From Oceanicaulis sp. HLUCCA04 (lineage in GTDB: Bacteria; Pseudomonadota; Alphaproteobacteria; Caulobacterales; Maricaulaceae): a DNA stretch of 64,000 bases. Shown piece after piece: positions 41,980 through 50,725 of the stretch (the stretch's first letter is position 1; each line of letters begins with the position of its first letter). The stretch spans positions 1 through 64,000 of the forward strand of contig LJSH01000001.1 of NCBI GenBank assembly GCA_001314625.1, in the 5' to 3' direction. The notes beneath the pieces were generated by a model, which saw only the letters and a program-made list of their open reading frames with translations, did no database searches and was not told the origin of the DNA. The position numbers were made by a program, and so were the translations under genes.

Positions 41980-44646
41980 TTATTTGGATTTCAGGGCCGC
42001 CTGCGCCGCAGCAAGCCGGGCAATCGGTACACGATAAGGTGAACACGAGACGTAATCGAGGCCGACCGACTCGCAGAATCGAATCGAGGCCGGATCACCG
42101 CCATGTTCCCCGCAAATTCCGAGCTTTAGCTCCGGCCGGGCGGCCCGCCCGCGCTCCACGGCGATGCGGATCAGGTCGCCCACGCCGTCCTGGTCGATGG
42201 TGACGAAGGGATCGCGCTCAAAAATCTGTGCTTCCAGATATGCCCCCAGAAACTTGCCGGCATCGTCGCGCGACAGGCCGAACGTGGTCTGGGTCAAGTC
42301 ATTCGTGCCGAAGGAAAAGAATTCAGCGAACTCGGCAATATCGCCCGCGCGCAGGGCCGCGCGCGGAAGTTCGATCATGGTGCCGATAAGATACACTGGC
42401 GCGACGCCGGATTCGCGCTCTACATCGCGGGCTATCGCCGCGACGCGCACTTTGAGGATTTCCAGCTCCTTGGCGGTGGCCACCAGCGGGATCATCACTT
42501 CGGCCACGGGTTTAAAGCCGGTTTCCTTCTCCACCAGCGCCTGCGCCTCGAAAATGGCGCGCGCCTGCATCTCGTAGATTTCAGGGTAGGTGATACCCAG
42601 CCGGCAGCCGCGATGGCCCAGCATCGGGTTGGTTTCATGCAGGGCCCTGGCGCGTTCCATCAGCGCGTCGGCGGGCAGGCCGGTCGCTTCCGACACCGCT
42701 TTCACGTCTTCCTCGCTATGGGGCAGGAATTCGTGCAAGGGCGGGTCCAGAAGGCGGATGGTGCAAGGCCGCTCCTCCATGATGCGGAAGATTTCCGCAA
42801 AATCATCGCGCTGCATGGGCAGGATTTTGGCCAGCGCGTGAATGCGCCCGTCCTGGTCTTCCGACAGGATCATCTCGCGGACCGCTGCGATGCGGTTAGC
42901 ATCAAAGAACATGTGCTCGGTGCGGCAAAGCCCGATGCCTTCGGCGCCAAACTCCTTGGCCGTCTGCACGTCGGCGGGCGTTTCGGCGTTGGTGCGCACC
43001 TTCATGCGGCGCGCCCTGTCAGCCCAGATCATCAGCTTGGCAAAATCGCCGGTCAGTTCCGGCTTGATCATCCTGGCTTCGCCGAACAGGACTTCGCCGG
43101 TCGAGCCGTCCACCGTGATCATGTCGCCATCGGTGATCGTGCGTCCGCGCGCGGTGAACTGTTTCTTCGCGGCATCAATGCGGATTTCGCCCGCACCTGA
43201 CACACACGGCCGGCCCATGCCGCGCGCTACAACGGCGGCGTGACTGGTCATGCCGCCTCTGGCGGTCACGATGGCCTGTGCGGCGTGCATGCCGTGAATG
43301 TCTTCCGGGCTGGTTTCGACGCGTACCAGAATGACCTTCTCGCCCAGGCTCGCGCGGTGTTCGGCCTCATCGGAATCAAACACGGCCCGGCCAGAGGCGG
43401 CGCCCGGAGAGGCGGGCAGGCCCTTGGCGATCACATCGCGCGTGTAATCCTCGGCGATGGTCGGGTGGAGCAGCTGGTCAAGCGCGGACGGGTCCACGCG
43501 CAGCACGGCTTCGTCCTCGGTGATCAGCCCGTCATCGACCATGTCGCAGGCGATTTTCAGCGCCGCGCGCGCCGTGCGCTTGCCATTGCGGGTTTGCAGC
43601 ATCCACAGGCGGCCCATTTCCACCGTGAACTCGATATCCTGCATGTCGCGGTAATGGCGCTCCAGCGAATCGAAGACCTCCGCCAGCTCGCGATAGACAA
43701 CCGGCAGGGCCTCCTCCATGGAGGGCTGGCTGTCGCCCATCTTCTCGCGCATGGTTTTGGTCAGGCATTGCGGCGTGCGGATGCCCGCCACCACGTCTTC
43801 GCCCTGAGCATTGATCAGGAACTCGCCGTAATAGCCGCGCTCGCCGGTGGACGGATCGCGCGTGAACGCGACGCCCGTGGCCGAGCTGTCGCCCATATTG
43901 CCAAACACCATGGCCTGCACATTGACCGCGGTGCCCCAGCTGGCGGGGATGTCATACATGCGCCGGTAGGTGATGGCCCGGTCATTCATCCATGATCCGA
44001 ATACCGCGCCGACCGCGCCCCAGAGCTGGTCGCGCGGATCGCTGGGGAAGGGCTCGCCCAGAGCTGATTTCACGGCTCGCTTGTAATCGGCGATGATGGT
44101 TTCCCAGCCATCGGCATCGATCTCGGTGTCGAGCTGGAAGTCATGCTCTTCCTTGTAGCGCTCCAGGATTTCCTCGAACTCGCTATGGGGCACGCCCAGC
44201 ACAACGTCCGAATACATGGTGATGAAGCGCCGGTAGCTGTCGAGCGCGAAGCGCCGGTCACCGGACAGTTTGGCAAGGCCTTCTGCCGTCTCGTCATTGA
44301 GGCCAAGGTTCAGCACCGTATCCATCATGCCGGGCATGGAGGCGCGCGCGCCCGAGCGCACCGAGACCAGCAGCGGATTGGCCGGATCGCCGAATTTCTT
44401 CTCCACCTTGGCTTCCAGCGCCGCGAGCGCCTCTTCAACCTGCGCTTCAAGCTCGGCCGGATAGGCGCGGTCATTGGCGTAGAAGGCGGTGCACACTTCC
44501 GTGGTCAGGGTAAAGCCGGGCGGTACCGGCAGGCCCAGACGCGCCATCTCGGCAAGGTTTGCGCCCTTGCCACCCAGCAGATCACGCGCTTCGCCGGTCA
44601 GGCTGTCGGCTGCGCCGCCGCCAAAGGCATAAACCCATTTCGTCAT
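41980..44646 (-). CDS. ppdK: Pyruvate, phosphate dikinase
   Basis: An 888-residue enzyme interconverting pyruvate, ATP and phosphate with phosphoenolpyruvate, AMP and diphosphate. The N-terminal ATP-grasp domain starts at GGKGANLAEMARLGLPVPPG. The central phospho-His lies in ARGGMTSHAAVVARGMGRPC near residue 470. The C-terminal PEP barrel ends with GICGEHGGDPASIRFCESVG and the YVSCSPYRVPIARLAAAQA signature. Length matches the bacterial family. It is the last gene of the glyQ-GST-GST-glyS-ppdK run, 51 bases after glyS. Three GANTC sites cluster at 42068-42085 near its 3' end. Confidence 0.97.
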   Translation of the reverse strand: MTKWVYAFGGGAADSLTGEARDLLGGKGANLAEMARLGLPVPPGFTLTTEVCTAFYANDRAYPAELEAQVEEALAALEAKVEKKFGDPANPLLVSVRSGARASMPGMMDTVLNLGLNDETAEGLAKLSGDRRFALDSYRRFITMYSDVVLGVPHSEFEEILERYKEEHDFQLDTEIDADGWETIIADYKRAVKSALGEPFPSDPRDQLWGAVGAVFGSWMNDRAITYRRMYDIPASWGTAVNVQAMVFGNMGDSSATGVAFTRDPSTGERGYYGEFLINAQGEDVVAGIRTPQCLTKTMREKMGDSQPSMEEALPVVYRELAEVFDSLERHYRDMQDIEFTVEMGRLWMLQTRNGKRTARAALKIACDMVDDGLITEDEAVLRVDPSALDQLLHPTIAEDYTRDVIAKGLPASPGAASGRAVFDSDEAEHRASLGEKVILVRVETSPEDIHGMHAAQAIVTARGGMTSHAAVVARGMGRPCVSGAGEIRIDAAKKQFTARGRTITDGDMITVDGSTGEVLFGEARMIKPELTGDFAKLMIWADRARRMKVRTNAETPADVQTAKEFGAEGIGLCRTEHMFFDANRIAAVREMILSEDQDGRIHALAKILPMQRDDFAEIFRIMEERPCTIRLLDPPLHEFLPHSEEDVKAVSEATGLPADALMERARALHETNPMLGHRGCRLGITYPEIYEMQARAIFEAQALVEKETGFKPVAEVMIPLVATAKELEILKVRVAAIARDVERESGVAPVYLIGTMIELPRAALRAGDIAEFAEFFSFGTNDLTQTTFGLSRDDAGKFLGAYLEAQIFERDPFVTIDQDGVGDLIRIAVERGRAARPELKLGICGEHGGDPASIRFCESVGLDYVSCSPYRVPIARLAAAQAALKSK

Positions 44647-44666
44647 GCTTCACTCGCTTCTGTGTT

Positions 44667-44684
44667 CGCCCGCGCGCGCGGGCG
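44667..44684 (-). terminator. GC-rich stem-loop between glyS and ppdK
   Basis: A perfect palindrome, CGCCCGCG-CG-CGCGGGCG, 14 bases after the glyS stop codon on the minus strand. There is no T run after it, so it may attenuate rather than end transcription, or simply stabilise the 3' end of the glyS message. Confidence 0.35.
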
Positions 44685-44697
44685 TCTATCTTCGTAA

Positions 44698-47082
44698 CTA
44701 GCCTTCCAGCCGGTCAAAGTCAGCTACGGCCCGTACCGCTTCGCGGATGCGCGACAATAGAACAAGTCTGTTGCGCCGCAACACGCGGTCGTCTGCGTTG
44801 ACTGTCACACGCTCAAAGAACGCATCCACCGGCCCGCGAAGGCTCGCCAGAGCCCGCATCGCGCTTTCAAAGTTTTCCGCGTCCAGCGCGGCCTGCGCAT
44901 CCTGGCTCGCGTTTTTCAGCGCGGCGATGAGGCCGGCTTCTTCCGGCTCGGTCGCGGCTGTGGCGAGGGCCTTCAACAGATCTGAACTCCCGGACGCGCC
45001 GGAGGCGCGAGCCGGGACCTGTTGCCCGTCGGAATCAAGGCCCCGGCTCTCCCCCGGATCATGACCAGGGCCGGCCGGGGTTTCAGGGGAGGGGGCGGAG
45101 GGGGGAGCGGACGAAGGATCAAGCTCTGTCAGAGCCGCCGCCACGTCAAAGCCCTTGCCTTCCTCGGCTTTCAATATGTTCGCCGCGCGCCGGTATCCGG
45201 CCAGCAGCGCCGCGCCATCCTCTGTGTTGAGGAAAGCCTGCAGCGCGCGCGATTTTGCGGTCACACGCACCAGATCATCATCACCCAGAGCAAACACGGC
45301 ATCGATCACGTCGTGGCGGATGCCCTCATCGCGGAGGTGGACCTTGAGGCGGTCTGCGAAGAAGGCGAGGAGGTCCTCATGCAGAGCTTCTAATGCTATC
45401 AGATTCTCCGGCGCCTGCTTGGCGCGCTCAAGTTGGGCGTCGATGTCTCGAATAACTTGGGACTTTGGACTATCTGTACCGGACGCTAGGGCTTCAATAA
45501 ACCCCATTTTATATGGTGCTGTTCTGTCATTGCGAAGTCGTCGAAAATAATCATTTAGAACATGCTCAGTTGTGGCGTAGAAAGTCAACTGCAAATTGAC
45601 CCGAATATTGTTTTTTAGCATAATAATAAGTGCTGAAATTGCCGCCCGCCTGACTGCAAAAGGGTCTTTGCTGCCAGTGGGTCGCTGGTTCGCCATAAAC
45701 ATTACAACAATATTATCGAGCTTGTCGGCGAGCGCGACGGCCGCGCTGACCGGGGCGGTGGGCACCGCGTCTGACGGCCCTTGCGGCTTGTAGTGATCGC
45801 GGATGGCATCGGCGATTTCCGCCGGTTCCCCGGCGGCGAGCGCATAATAGCGCCCCATCACGCCCTGAAGCTCGGGGAATTCATAGACCATCTGGCTGAC
45901 GAGATCGGCCTTGGCGAGCTTGGCCGCACGGTAGGCCAGTTCCGGGTCTGCGCCGACGGCAGGGGCGAGTTCGCGCGCGAGCGCGGCCACCCGCTCCACC
46001 TTGTCGGCCAGCGTGCCGAGCTTTTCGTGGAAGGTGACCTTGTTCAGTTCTCCTGCCATCGCCTCTAGCCCGCGCTTGCGGTCGAGATCCCAGAAATGGC
46101 GGGCATCGGACAGGCGCGCGGAGACGACGCGGCCCGCGCCGTGGGCAATTGCCTTGCCGCCATCTGTGGCGTCCTGATTGGCTATCTTGACGAATTTCGA
46201 GGCGATGGCGCCGGTCTTCGGGTCACGCACCGCGAAGTATTTCTGGTGCACCTTCATGGTCAGCGCGATGACTTCGGCCGGCAGGTCGAGGAAGGCCGGG
46301 TCGATCTCGCCCAGCACCGCGACCGGCCATTCGGCGAGGCCCGTCACCTCGGCCAGCAGGCCTTCATCCTCGATCAGTTCCAGCCCGGCATCCGCGCAGA
46401 CACGCTTTGCGCCTTCAAGGATGATCTTCGTGCGTTCGGCGCGGGTGAGGATGACACCGTTGTCGCGCAGCTTGCTCGCGTAATCGGCATAGTCCTTGAC
46501 CGCGAAAACGCGGTCGCCTTTCGAATGGATGCGGTGACCCTCGGTGAGGTTTGCCGCCTCGATACCGAAAACGCTCACCGGCACGGTCTTGCCATCGAGC
46601 AGGCAGATAATGCGGTGAAGCGGCCGCACCCAGCGCTGGGCCTTTTCGCCCTCGCCAAACTTCATGGATTTGGGCCAGGGGAAATTGCGGATCGTGCTTT
46701 CCAGCGCCTCGGCAATGACCTCGCCCGCATCGCGGCCCGGCTTCTCGATGACGGCAACGTAGAAATCACCCTTCGGCGTTGAGTCCACGCGGCACTGATC
46801 GAGGCTCGAAAGCCCCGCCCCGCGCAGGAAGCCTTCCACCGCCTTGTCGGGAGAGCCAACGCGCGGGCCTTTGCGCTCCTCGCTTATGTCTGCGGTGCGG
46901 GCAGGAACCCCTTCGGCGACCAGGCCGATACGGCGCGGGCCGGAGAAGGTTTCAAGGCTTTCCACGTTCAGGCCAGCCGACTTGAACGCCTCGCCCATCA
47001 GCCGGGCGAGATCATCCTCGGCGCGCGCCTGCATGCGGGCCGGAATTTCCTCGCAGAAAAGTTCGATCAGAAGCTGGGCCAA
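44698..47082 (-). CDS. glyS: Glycine-tRNA ligase, beta subunit (with unusual insertions)
   Basis: A 794-residue beta subunit of the tetrameric glycyl-tRNA synthetase. The start is TTG 47082, giving MAQLLIELFCEEIPARMQAR, the conserved family N-terminus. Later motifs include SMKFGEGEKAQRWVRPLHRI, LPAEVIALTMKVHQKYFAV and ADKLDNIVVMFMANQRPTGS-KDPFAVRRAA, with a C-terminal tRNA-binding DALR-like region. Two oddities: codons read from about 45720 to 45421 are AT-rich (about 45% G+C by hand count against roughly 65% around it), and a 105-base palindromic element (44982-45086) adds about 35 Pro/Gly/Ser/Asp-rich residues before SDLLKALATAA. Both keep the frame open, so the protein is probably functional. 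Confidence 0.95.
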   Translation of the reverse strand: MAQLLIELFCEEIPARMQARAEDDLARLMGEAFKSAGLNVESLETFSGPRRIGLVAEGVPARTADISEERKGPRVGSPDKAVEGFLRGAGLSSLDQCRVDSTPKGDFYVAVIEKPGRDAGEVIAEALESTIRNFPWPKSMKFGEGEKAQRWVRPLHRIICLLDGKTVPVSVFGIEAANLTEGHRIHSKGDRVFAVKDYADYASKLRDNGVILTRAERTKIILEGAKRVCADAGLELIEDEGLLAEVTGLAEWPVAVLGEIDPAFLDLPAEVIALTMKVHQKYFAVRDPKTGAIASKFVKIANQDATDGGKAIAHGAGRVVSARLSDARHFWDLDRKRGLEAMAGELNKVTFHEKLGTLADKVERVAALARELAPAVGADPELAYRAAKLAKADLVSQMVYEFPELQGVMGRYYALAAGEPAEIADAIRDHYKPQGPSDAVPTAPVSAAVALADKLDNIVVMFMANQRPTGSKDPFAVRRAAISALIIMLKNNIRVNLQLTFYATTEHVLNDYFRRLRNDRTAPYKMGFIEALASGTDSPKSQVIRDIDAQLERAKQAPENLIALEALHEDLLAFFADRLKVHLRDEGIRHDVIDAVFALGDDDLVRVTAKSRALQAFLNTEDGAALLAGYRRAANILKAEEGKGFDVAAALTELDPSSAPPSAPSPETPAGPGHDPGESRGLDSDGQQVPARASGASGSSDLLKALATAATEPEEAGLIAALKNASQDAQAALDAENFESAMRALASLRGPVDAFFERVTVNADDRVLRRNRLVLLSRIREAVRAVADFDRLEG
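44982..45086 (-). repeat. Dispersed palindromic element, family A, copy 3, inside glyS
   Basis: An element with the same ends (CTGAA...TTCAG) and the same two stem-loop layout as the three intergenic copies: TCCCGG...GCCGGGA at 44988-45017 and GGCCCCGG...CCGGGGTTTC at 45039-45084. It is exactly 105 bases, or 35 codons, and is read in frame as a low-complexity insert starting ETPAGPGHDPGESRG and ending RASGASGSS. Other copies are 97, 88 and 87 bases. Confidence 0.8.
45421..45720. other. AT-rich patch within glyS
   Basis: My count gives 134 G+C in 300 bases (about 45%), falling to about 38% at 45541-45660, while flanking glyS sequence is near 65% or higher. The patch encodes the stretch from about IVVMFMANQRPTG through AALIIMLKNN-type helices to RDIDAQLERAKQ, and uses codons such as ATA, TTA, AAT and TTT that are otherwise rare here. 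It suggests recombination with a foreign glyS or relaxed codon selection. Confidence 0.7.
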
Positions 47083-47101
47083 GAGAGGTGCGTTCCGGTT
47101 C

Positions 47102-47707
47102 TTACTGGTTGCTGGCCTGCATGCGGGCATAGGCGGGCCGCGCGTGCAGGCGGGTGATGTAGTCGTCAATGCGCGGATTGTCCGGCATCAGCTTGAAATG
47201 TTTGAGCCAGCCGAGCGCGCCGCCGATGAGGATATCGGCCGCCGAGAAGCGCTCGCCCAGAAGGAAAGGGCTGTCTTCCAGCGCGGTTTCGATGAGGCCG
47301 ATCACGGTTTCCCAATCGCCCCAGCCGACCGTGCGCGGATCGACATCGAGGTTTTGCGCCTTGGTGACAATGGCCGGCTCCAGCACGCCGGGGCGGAACA
47401 CGCTCCAGTAAAGATAGTCCGCGCGCAGCCGATCATTGATGGCAGGCGCGAGACCGGCATCGGGAAATTCATCGCACAGATAGAGCGAGATCGCGGCCAT
47501 CTCCGTCAGCATCTTGCCGTGATGGCGGATGGCCGGGACCTTCCCGGCCGGGTTGATTTTCAGAAATTCCGCCTCGCGCGTCTCGCCGCCGAACACATCG
47601 ACCTTACGCAGGTCATAGGGCACGCCCAGTTCCTCCACCAGCCAGACCGTGCCGGTGGAGCGGGTATTGGGGCCATGCCAGACGATGAGGTCTTTCGCGT
47701 CACTCAC
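47102..47707 (-). CDS. Glutathione S-transferase family protein
   Basis: A 201-residue protein with an N-terminal thioredoxin-like domain (about 1-80; NTRSTGTVWLVEELGVPYDL, NPAGKVPAIRHHGKMLTEMA) and an all-helical C-terminal domain. The GKVPAI cis-Pro and (T)EMAAISLYL segments form the glutathione site. GTG is the start. It closely resembles the next gene upstream along its length, for example LLGERFSAADILIGGALGW against LLGDKFSAADVVLGGSLSW, so the two are tandem duplicates. The stop lies 19 bases before the glyS start. Confidence 0.9.
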   Translation of the reverse strand: MSDAKDLIVWHGPNTRSTGTVWLVEELGVPYDLRKVDVFGGETREAEFLKINPAGKVPAIRHHGKMLTEMAAISLYLCDEFPDAGLAPAINDRLRADYLYWSVFRPGVLEPAIVTKAQNLDVDPRTVGWGDWETVIGLIETALEDSPFLLGERFSAADILIGGALGWLKHFKLMPDNPRIDDYITRLHARPAYARMQASNQ

Positions 47708-47722
47708 GAGGGTTGAGGCTTT

Positions 47723-48319
47723 CTACTGGTTTTCAAAAACACGTTTGTAGGCGGGGCGTTCGGCAAGGCGCTCAAGATAGGCGGCAAATCCGGGCCGCGC
47801 CGGGAAGAGCTTCCAACCCACCGCCCAGCTCAGCGATCCGCCCAGCACCACGTCTGCAGCGGAGAATTTGTCGCCCAGCAGCCACGGGCTCGCCTTTGAA
47901 ATGCGCTGCTCCAACACGTCCACGACCAGCTCGGCAGAGCCCCAGCCAGCCGTTTCGCGCTTGGCCTCGAACTTCGAGCCCGCCTGCATCATGGCCGGTT
48001 CCACCGCGCCGGACTGGAAGGCGATCCAGCGCAGATAATCGCCGCGCATGGCGTCATCAATGGCAGGAGCGAGATCGTTCGGTGTCTTGAACTTGTCGGC
48101 GAGATAGAGCGCAATCGCGACCGTTTCGGTGACCACGGTATCGCCATCCACCAGTACCGGGATCTTTCCCATCGGGTTGAGCTTCAAAAAGGATTCCGAG
48201 CGCATCGACCCATCATCATACTGGACGGGTACCAGCTCGTACGGGCAGCCGATCTCTGCCAGCAGCCAGTGCATCATGACGGCGCGCGATTGCGGGTTGT
48301 GGTAAAGTTTCACACTCAT
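47723..48319 (-). CDS. Glutathione S-transferase family protein (tandem paralogue)
   Basis: A 198-residue glutathione transferase: [20 protein letters not shown], then NPMGKIPVLVDGDTVVTETV (cis-Pro loop and glutathione-contacting Glu-Thr), and the helical C-terminal domain with SPWLLGDKFSAADVVLGGSL. The substrate is unknown; detoxification is likely. The start overlaps the glyQ stop (TGATG), so it is translated with glyQ. Its paralogue follows 15 bases downstream. Confidence 0.92.
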   Translation of the reverse strand: MSVKLYHNPQSRAVMMHWLLAEIGCPYELVPVQYDDGSMRSESFLKLNPMGKIPVLVDGDTVVTETVAIALYLADKFKTPNDLAPAIDDAMRGDYLRWIAFQSGAVEPAMMQAGSKFEAKRETAGWGSAELVVDVLEQRISKASPWLLGDKFSAADVVLGGSLSWAVGWKLFPARPGFAAYLERLAERPAYKRVFENQ

Positions 48320-49200
48320 CACGCAGCATCCTTTTTCTGTTGTTCCACCCAGGCGTTCGCGCAGCCCTTGGCGAGCTCTCGCACCCGCGCGATCCAGCTG
48401 GCGCGCTCGGCCACCGAAATCGCGCCGCGCGCATCAACGAGATTAAAGAGGTGGGAGGCTTTCAGGCACCAGTCATAGGCGGGCAGGGGCAGGGGCGTGG
48501 GCAGGTTCAGCAGCGCCATGCACTGCTTCTCCGCGCCCTTGAACCATTCGATCAGCATGTCGATATCGGCATGTTCAAAATTGAAGGCTGATTGCTGGCG
48601 CTCATTCTCCAGGAACACATCGCCGTAAGAAAGCCCGGCCCCGTTGAAATCGAGATCGTAGACATTCTCCACGCCCTGCACATACATGGCGAGGCGTTCC
48701 AGCCCGTAGGTCAGCTCGCCGGAGACCGGATCCACATCCATCCCGCCGACCTGCTGGAAGTAAGTGAACTGGCTCACCTCCATGCCGTCGCACCAGACCT
48801 CCCAGCCCAGCCCCCATGCGCCCACGGTGGGGTTCTCCCAGTCATCTTCCACAAAGCGGACATCGTGCAGGCGCCGGTCGATGCCCAGCGCATCAAGCGA
48901 GCCGAGATACAGATCCTGCAGATCGGCCGGGCAGGGCTTCAAGAGCACCTGGAACTGGTAATAGTGCTGCAGCCGGTTGGGGTTCTCGCCATAGCGCCCG
49001 TCGCCCGGACGGCGCGAGGGCTGCACATAGGCGGCGCGCCACGGCTTTGGCCCCAGCGAGCGCAGCGTTGTCGCCGGGTGCAAGGTGCCTGCGCCCACTT
49101 CGGTGTCATAAGGCTGGAGAATGGCGCAGCCCTGCTTTGCCCAATAGTGCTGGAGCGTCAGGATCAGCTCCTGAAAGGACGGGGCTTTTGGCTCTGCCAT
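48319..49200 (-). CDS. glyQ: Glycine-tRNA ligase, alpha subunit
   Basis: A 293-residue catalytic subunit that activates glycine and, with GlyS, charges tRNA-Gly. The N-terminus reads [20 protein letters not shown], followed by [20 protein letters not shown], the [20 protein letters not shown] motif and [20 protein letters not shown]. Length and motifs match the class II alpha subunit throughout. ATG 49200 is the start; the longer frame to 49260 adds a segment without family likeness. It is the first gene of glyQ-GST-GST-glyS-ppdK. Confidence 0.97.
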   Translation of the reverse strand: MAEPKAPSFQELILTLQHYWAKQGCAILQPYDTEVGAGTLHPATTLRSLGPKPWRAAYVQPSRRPGDGRYGENPNRLQHYYQFQVLLKPCPADLQDLYLGSLDALGIDRRLHDVRFVEDDWENPTVGAWGLGWEVWCDGMEVSQFTYFQQVGGMDVDPVSGELTYGLERLAMYVQGVENVYDLDFNGAGLSYGDVFLENERQQSAFNFEHADIDMLIEWFKGAEKQCMALLNLPTPLPLPAYDWCLKASHLFNLVDARGAISVAERASWIARVRELAKGCANAWVEQQKKDAA

Positions 49201-49443
49201 GGCGCGGGTTCCGGCGGGGTTGGAAATTGCGCGCGAACCTAGGCGCGCCCGCGCCCGCAATCAAGCCGCAGATCAGGGGGTGTCAGGCGCTCTGCGTGCG
49301 GGTCTGCCCATGCCTCGCGAGGGGGTGTAAGAAATCTGTCTTGCATCCCCCCTTGTCCGGGCGTAGAAACACCCCACCTTAGGCTCACAACGAGCATAAC
49401 GGCGAGACCTGCAACGGCCCGCCGATTTTCTGGCCCCACCAAA

Positions 49444-49458
49444 TGCTCACTTTGAGCA
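49444..49458. promoter_or_regulatory. Palindromic operator upstream of nadA
   Basis: An exact inverted repeat, TGCTCA-CTT-TGAGCA, 26 bases before the nadA start codon, in the glyQ/nadA divergent gap (49201-49484, no gene otherwise). A looser GCTC-ACAAC-GAGC lies at 49384. Alphaproteobacterial NAD operons are known to be under a local repressor (NadQ or NrtR); a NadQ-type site is my guess and needs comparison with known motifs. Confidence 0.6.
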
Positions 49459-49484
49459 AAAGGGTGCAACGGAGGACGGAGACG

Positions 49485-50612
49485 ATGGACCGCCACGACC
49501 CGACCCGCCACCAAAGCCTTGATGTGCAATGGCCTTCCGCTGACGCGCTGGTCTATGATGCCGGGGTGAAGGCGCGCACGGATCACCTCTATGAGAAGGT
49601 GAAGGACGTGGTTACGCCCATGGAGTGGCCGCTGCATGCGCCGCTGATCGATGCGATCAACCGGCTGAAAGCCGAGCGCGGCGCGGTCATTCTGGCGCAC
49701 AATTACATGACCGCCGACATTTTCCACACGGTCGGCGATATCATGGGCGACTCCCTCAAGCTCGCCCAGGAAGCGGCCAAGACCGAAGCGGGCGTGATCG
49801 TGCAGGCGGGCGTCCATTTCATGGCCGAGACGGCGAAAATCCTGTCGCCGGAAAAGACCGTGCTGATCCCTGATGAGCGCGCGGGCTGTTCACTGGCCGC
49901 CTCGATCAATGGCGCGAATGTACGCGCGATCCGCGAGGCCTATCCCGATTATCCTATCGTCACCTATGTAAACACGTCTGCCGAGGTGAAGGCGTATTCG
50001 GATATTTGCTGCACCTCATCGAACGCTGTGCAGGTGGTGGAATCCATCGCGGCAGAATGGAATACCGATACGGTCATTCTTATCCCGGACGAATATCTGG
50101 CCAAGAATGTCGCCAGTCAGACCGATATCCGCATCCTGACCTGGAAAGGCTCTTGCGAGGTGCATGAGCAGTTCACGGTGGAGGATATCGAGGCCCTGCG
50201 TGCTGCCCACCCCGAAGCCATGATCATCACCCACCCGGAATGCCCGCCCGATGTGCTCAAAGCCGCCGATTTTGCCGGTTCCACTGGCGCGATGGCGGCC
50301 TTTGTGAAGGATCACCAGCCGCAAACGGCCATCCTCATCACCGAATGCTCGATGAGCGATAATGTGGCGGTGGAAAATCCCGGCGTGAAATTCGTCAAGC
50401 CGTGCAATCTGTGCCCGCACATGAAGCGCATCACGCTGAAAGGCATTTACGAGGCCTTGCGCGACATGAAGCACGAGGTGCATGTCGATCCGGTCATCGC
50501 CGCGCGCGCCAAGGCGAGCGTGGACGCCATGCTGGCTCTGCCATCGCTGGGCAAGCCGCCTGCGTTCGATACCAGCAAGCCTGCCGTCTCGATCCCCTAT
50601 GTGAGTGTTTAG
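49485..50612 (+). CDS. nadA: Quinolinate synthase A
   Basis: A 375-residue 4Fe-4S enzyme that condenses iminoaspartate with dihydroxyacetone phosphate to quinolinate. Key segments: [40 protein letters not shown], the cluster Cys in [12 protein letters not shown], in CCTSSNAV and in [25 protein letters not shown] before ATG 49485 fixes the start; the frame open back to 49443 would run across the operator. First gene of nadABC; a palindromic element follows its stop before nadB. Confidence 0.96.
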   Translation: MDRHDPTRHQSLDVQWPSADALVYDAGVKARTDHLYEKVKDVVTPMEWPLHAPLIDAINRLKAERGAVILAHNYMTADIFHTVGDIMGDSLKLAQEAAKTEAGVIVQAGVHFMAETAKILSPEKTVLIPDERAGCSLAASINGANVRAIREAYPDYPIVTYVNTSAEVKAYSDICCTSSNAVQVVESIAAEWNTDTVILIPDEYLAKNVASQTDIRILTWKGSCEVHEQFTVEDIEALRAAHPEAMIITHPECPPDVLKAADFAGSTGAMAAFVKDHQPQTAILITECSMSDNVAVENPGVKFVKPCNLCPHMKRITLKGIYEALRDMKHEVHVDPVIAARAKASVDAMLALPSLGKPPAFDTSKPAVSIPYVSV

Positions 50613-50621
50613 CCGCTTTTG

Positions 50622-50708
50622 CTGAAACCCCGGACGCGCAAGCGATCCGGGGCCTCGTGCCAGCCCTGCACCAGATCCCGGCTCTCGCAAGCTCGGCCGG
50701 GACTTCAA
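50622..50708 (+). repeat. Dispersed palindromic element, family A, copy 4
   Basis: An 87-bp copy in the same orientation as copy 1, CTGAA at the left and TTCAA at the right. Stem-loops: CCCCGGA...TCCGGGG at 50628-50652, and TCCCGGC...GCCGGGA at about 50676-50702. It lies inside the nad operon, between nadA and nadB, and fills most of that gap. Confidence 0.8.
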
Positions 50709-50725
50709 GAACAGGTCCGCCCCCA

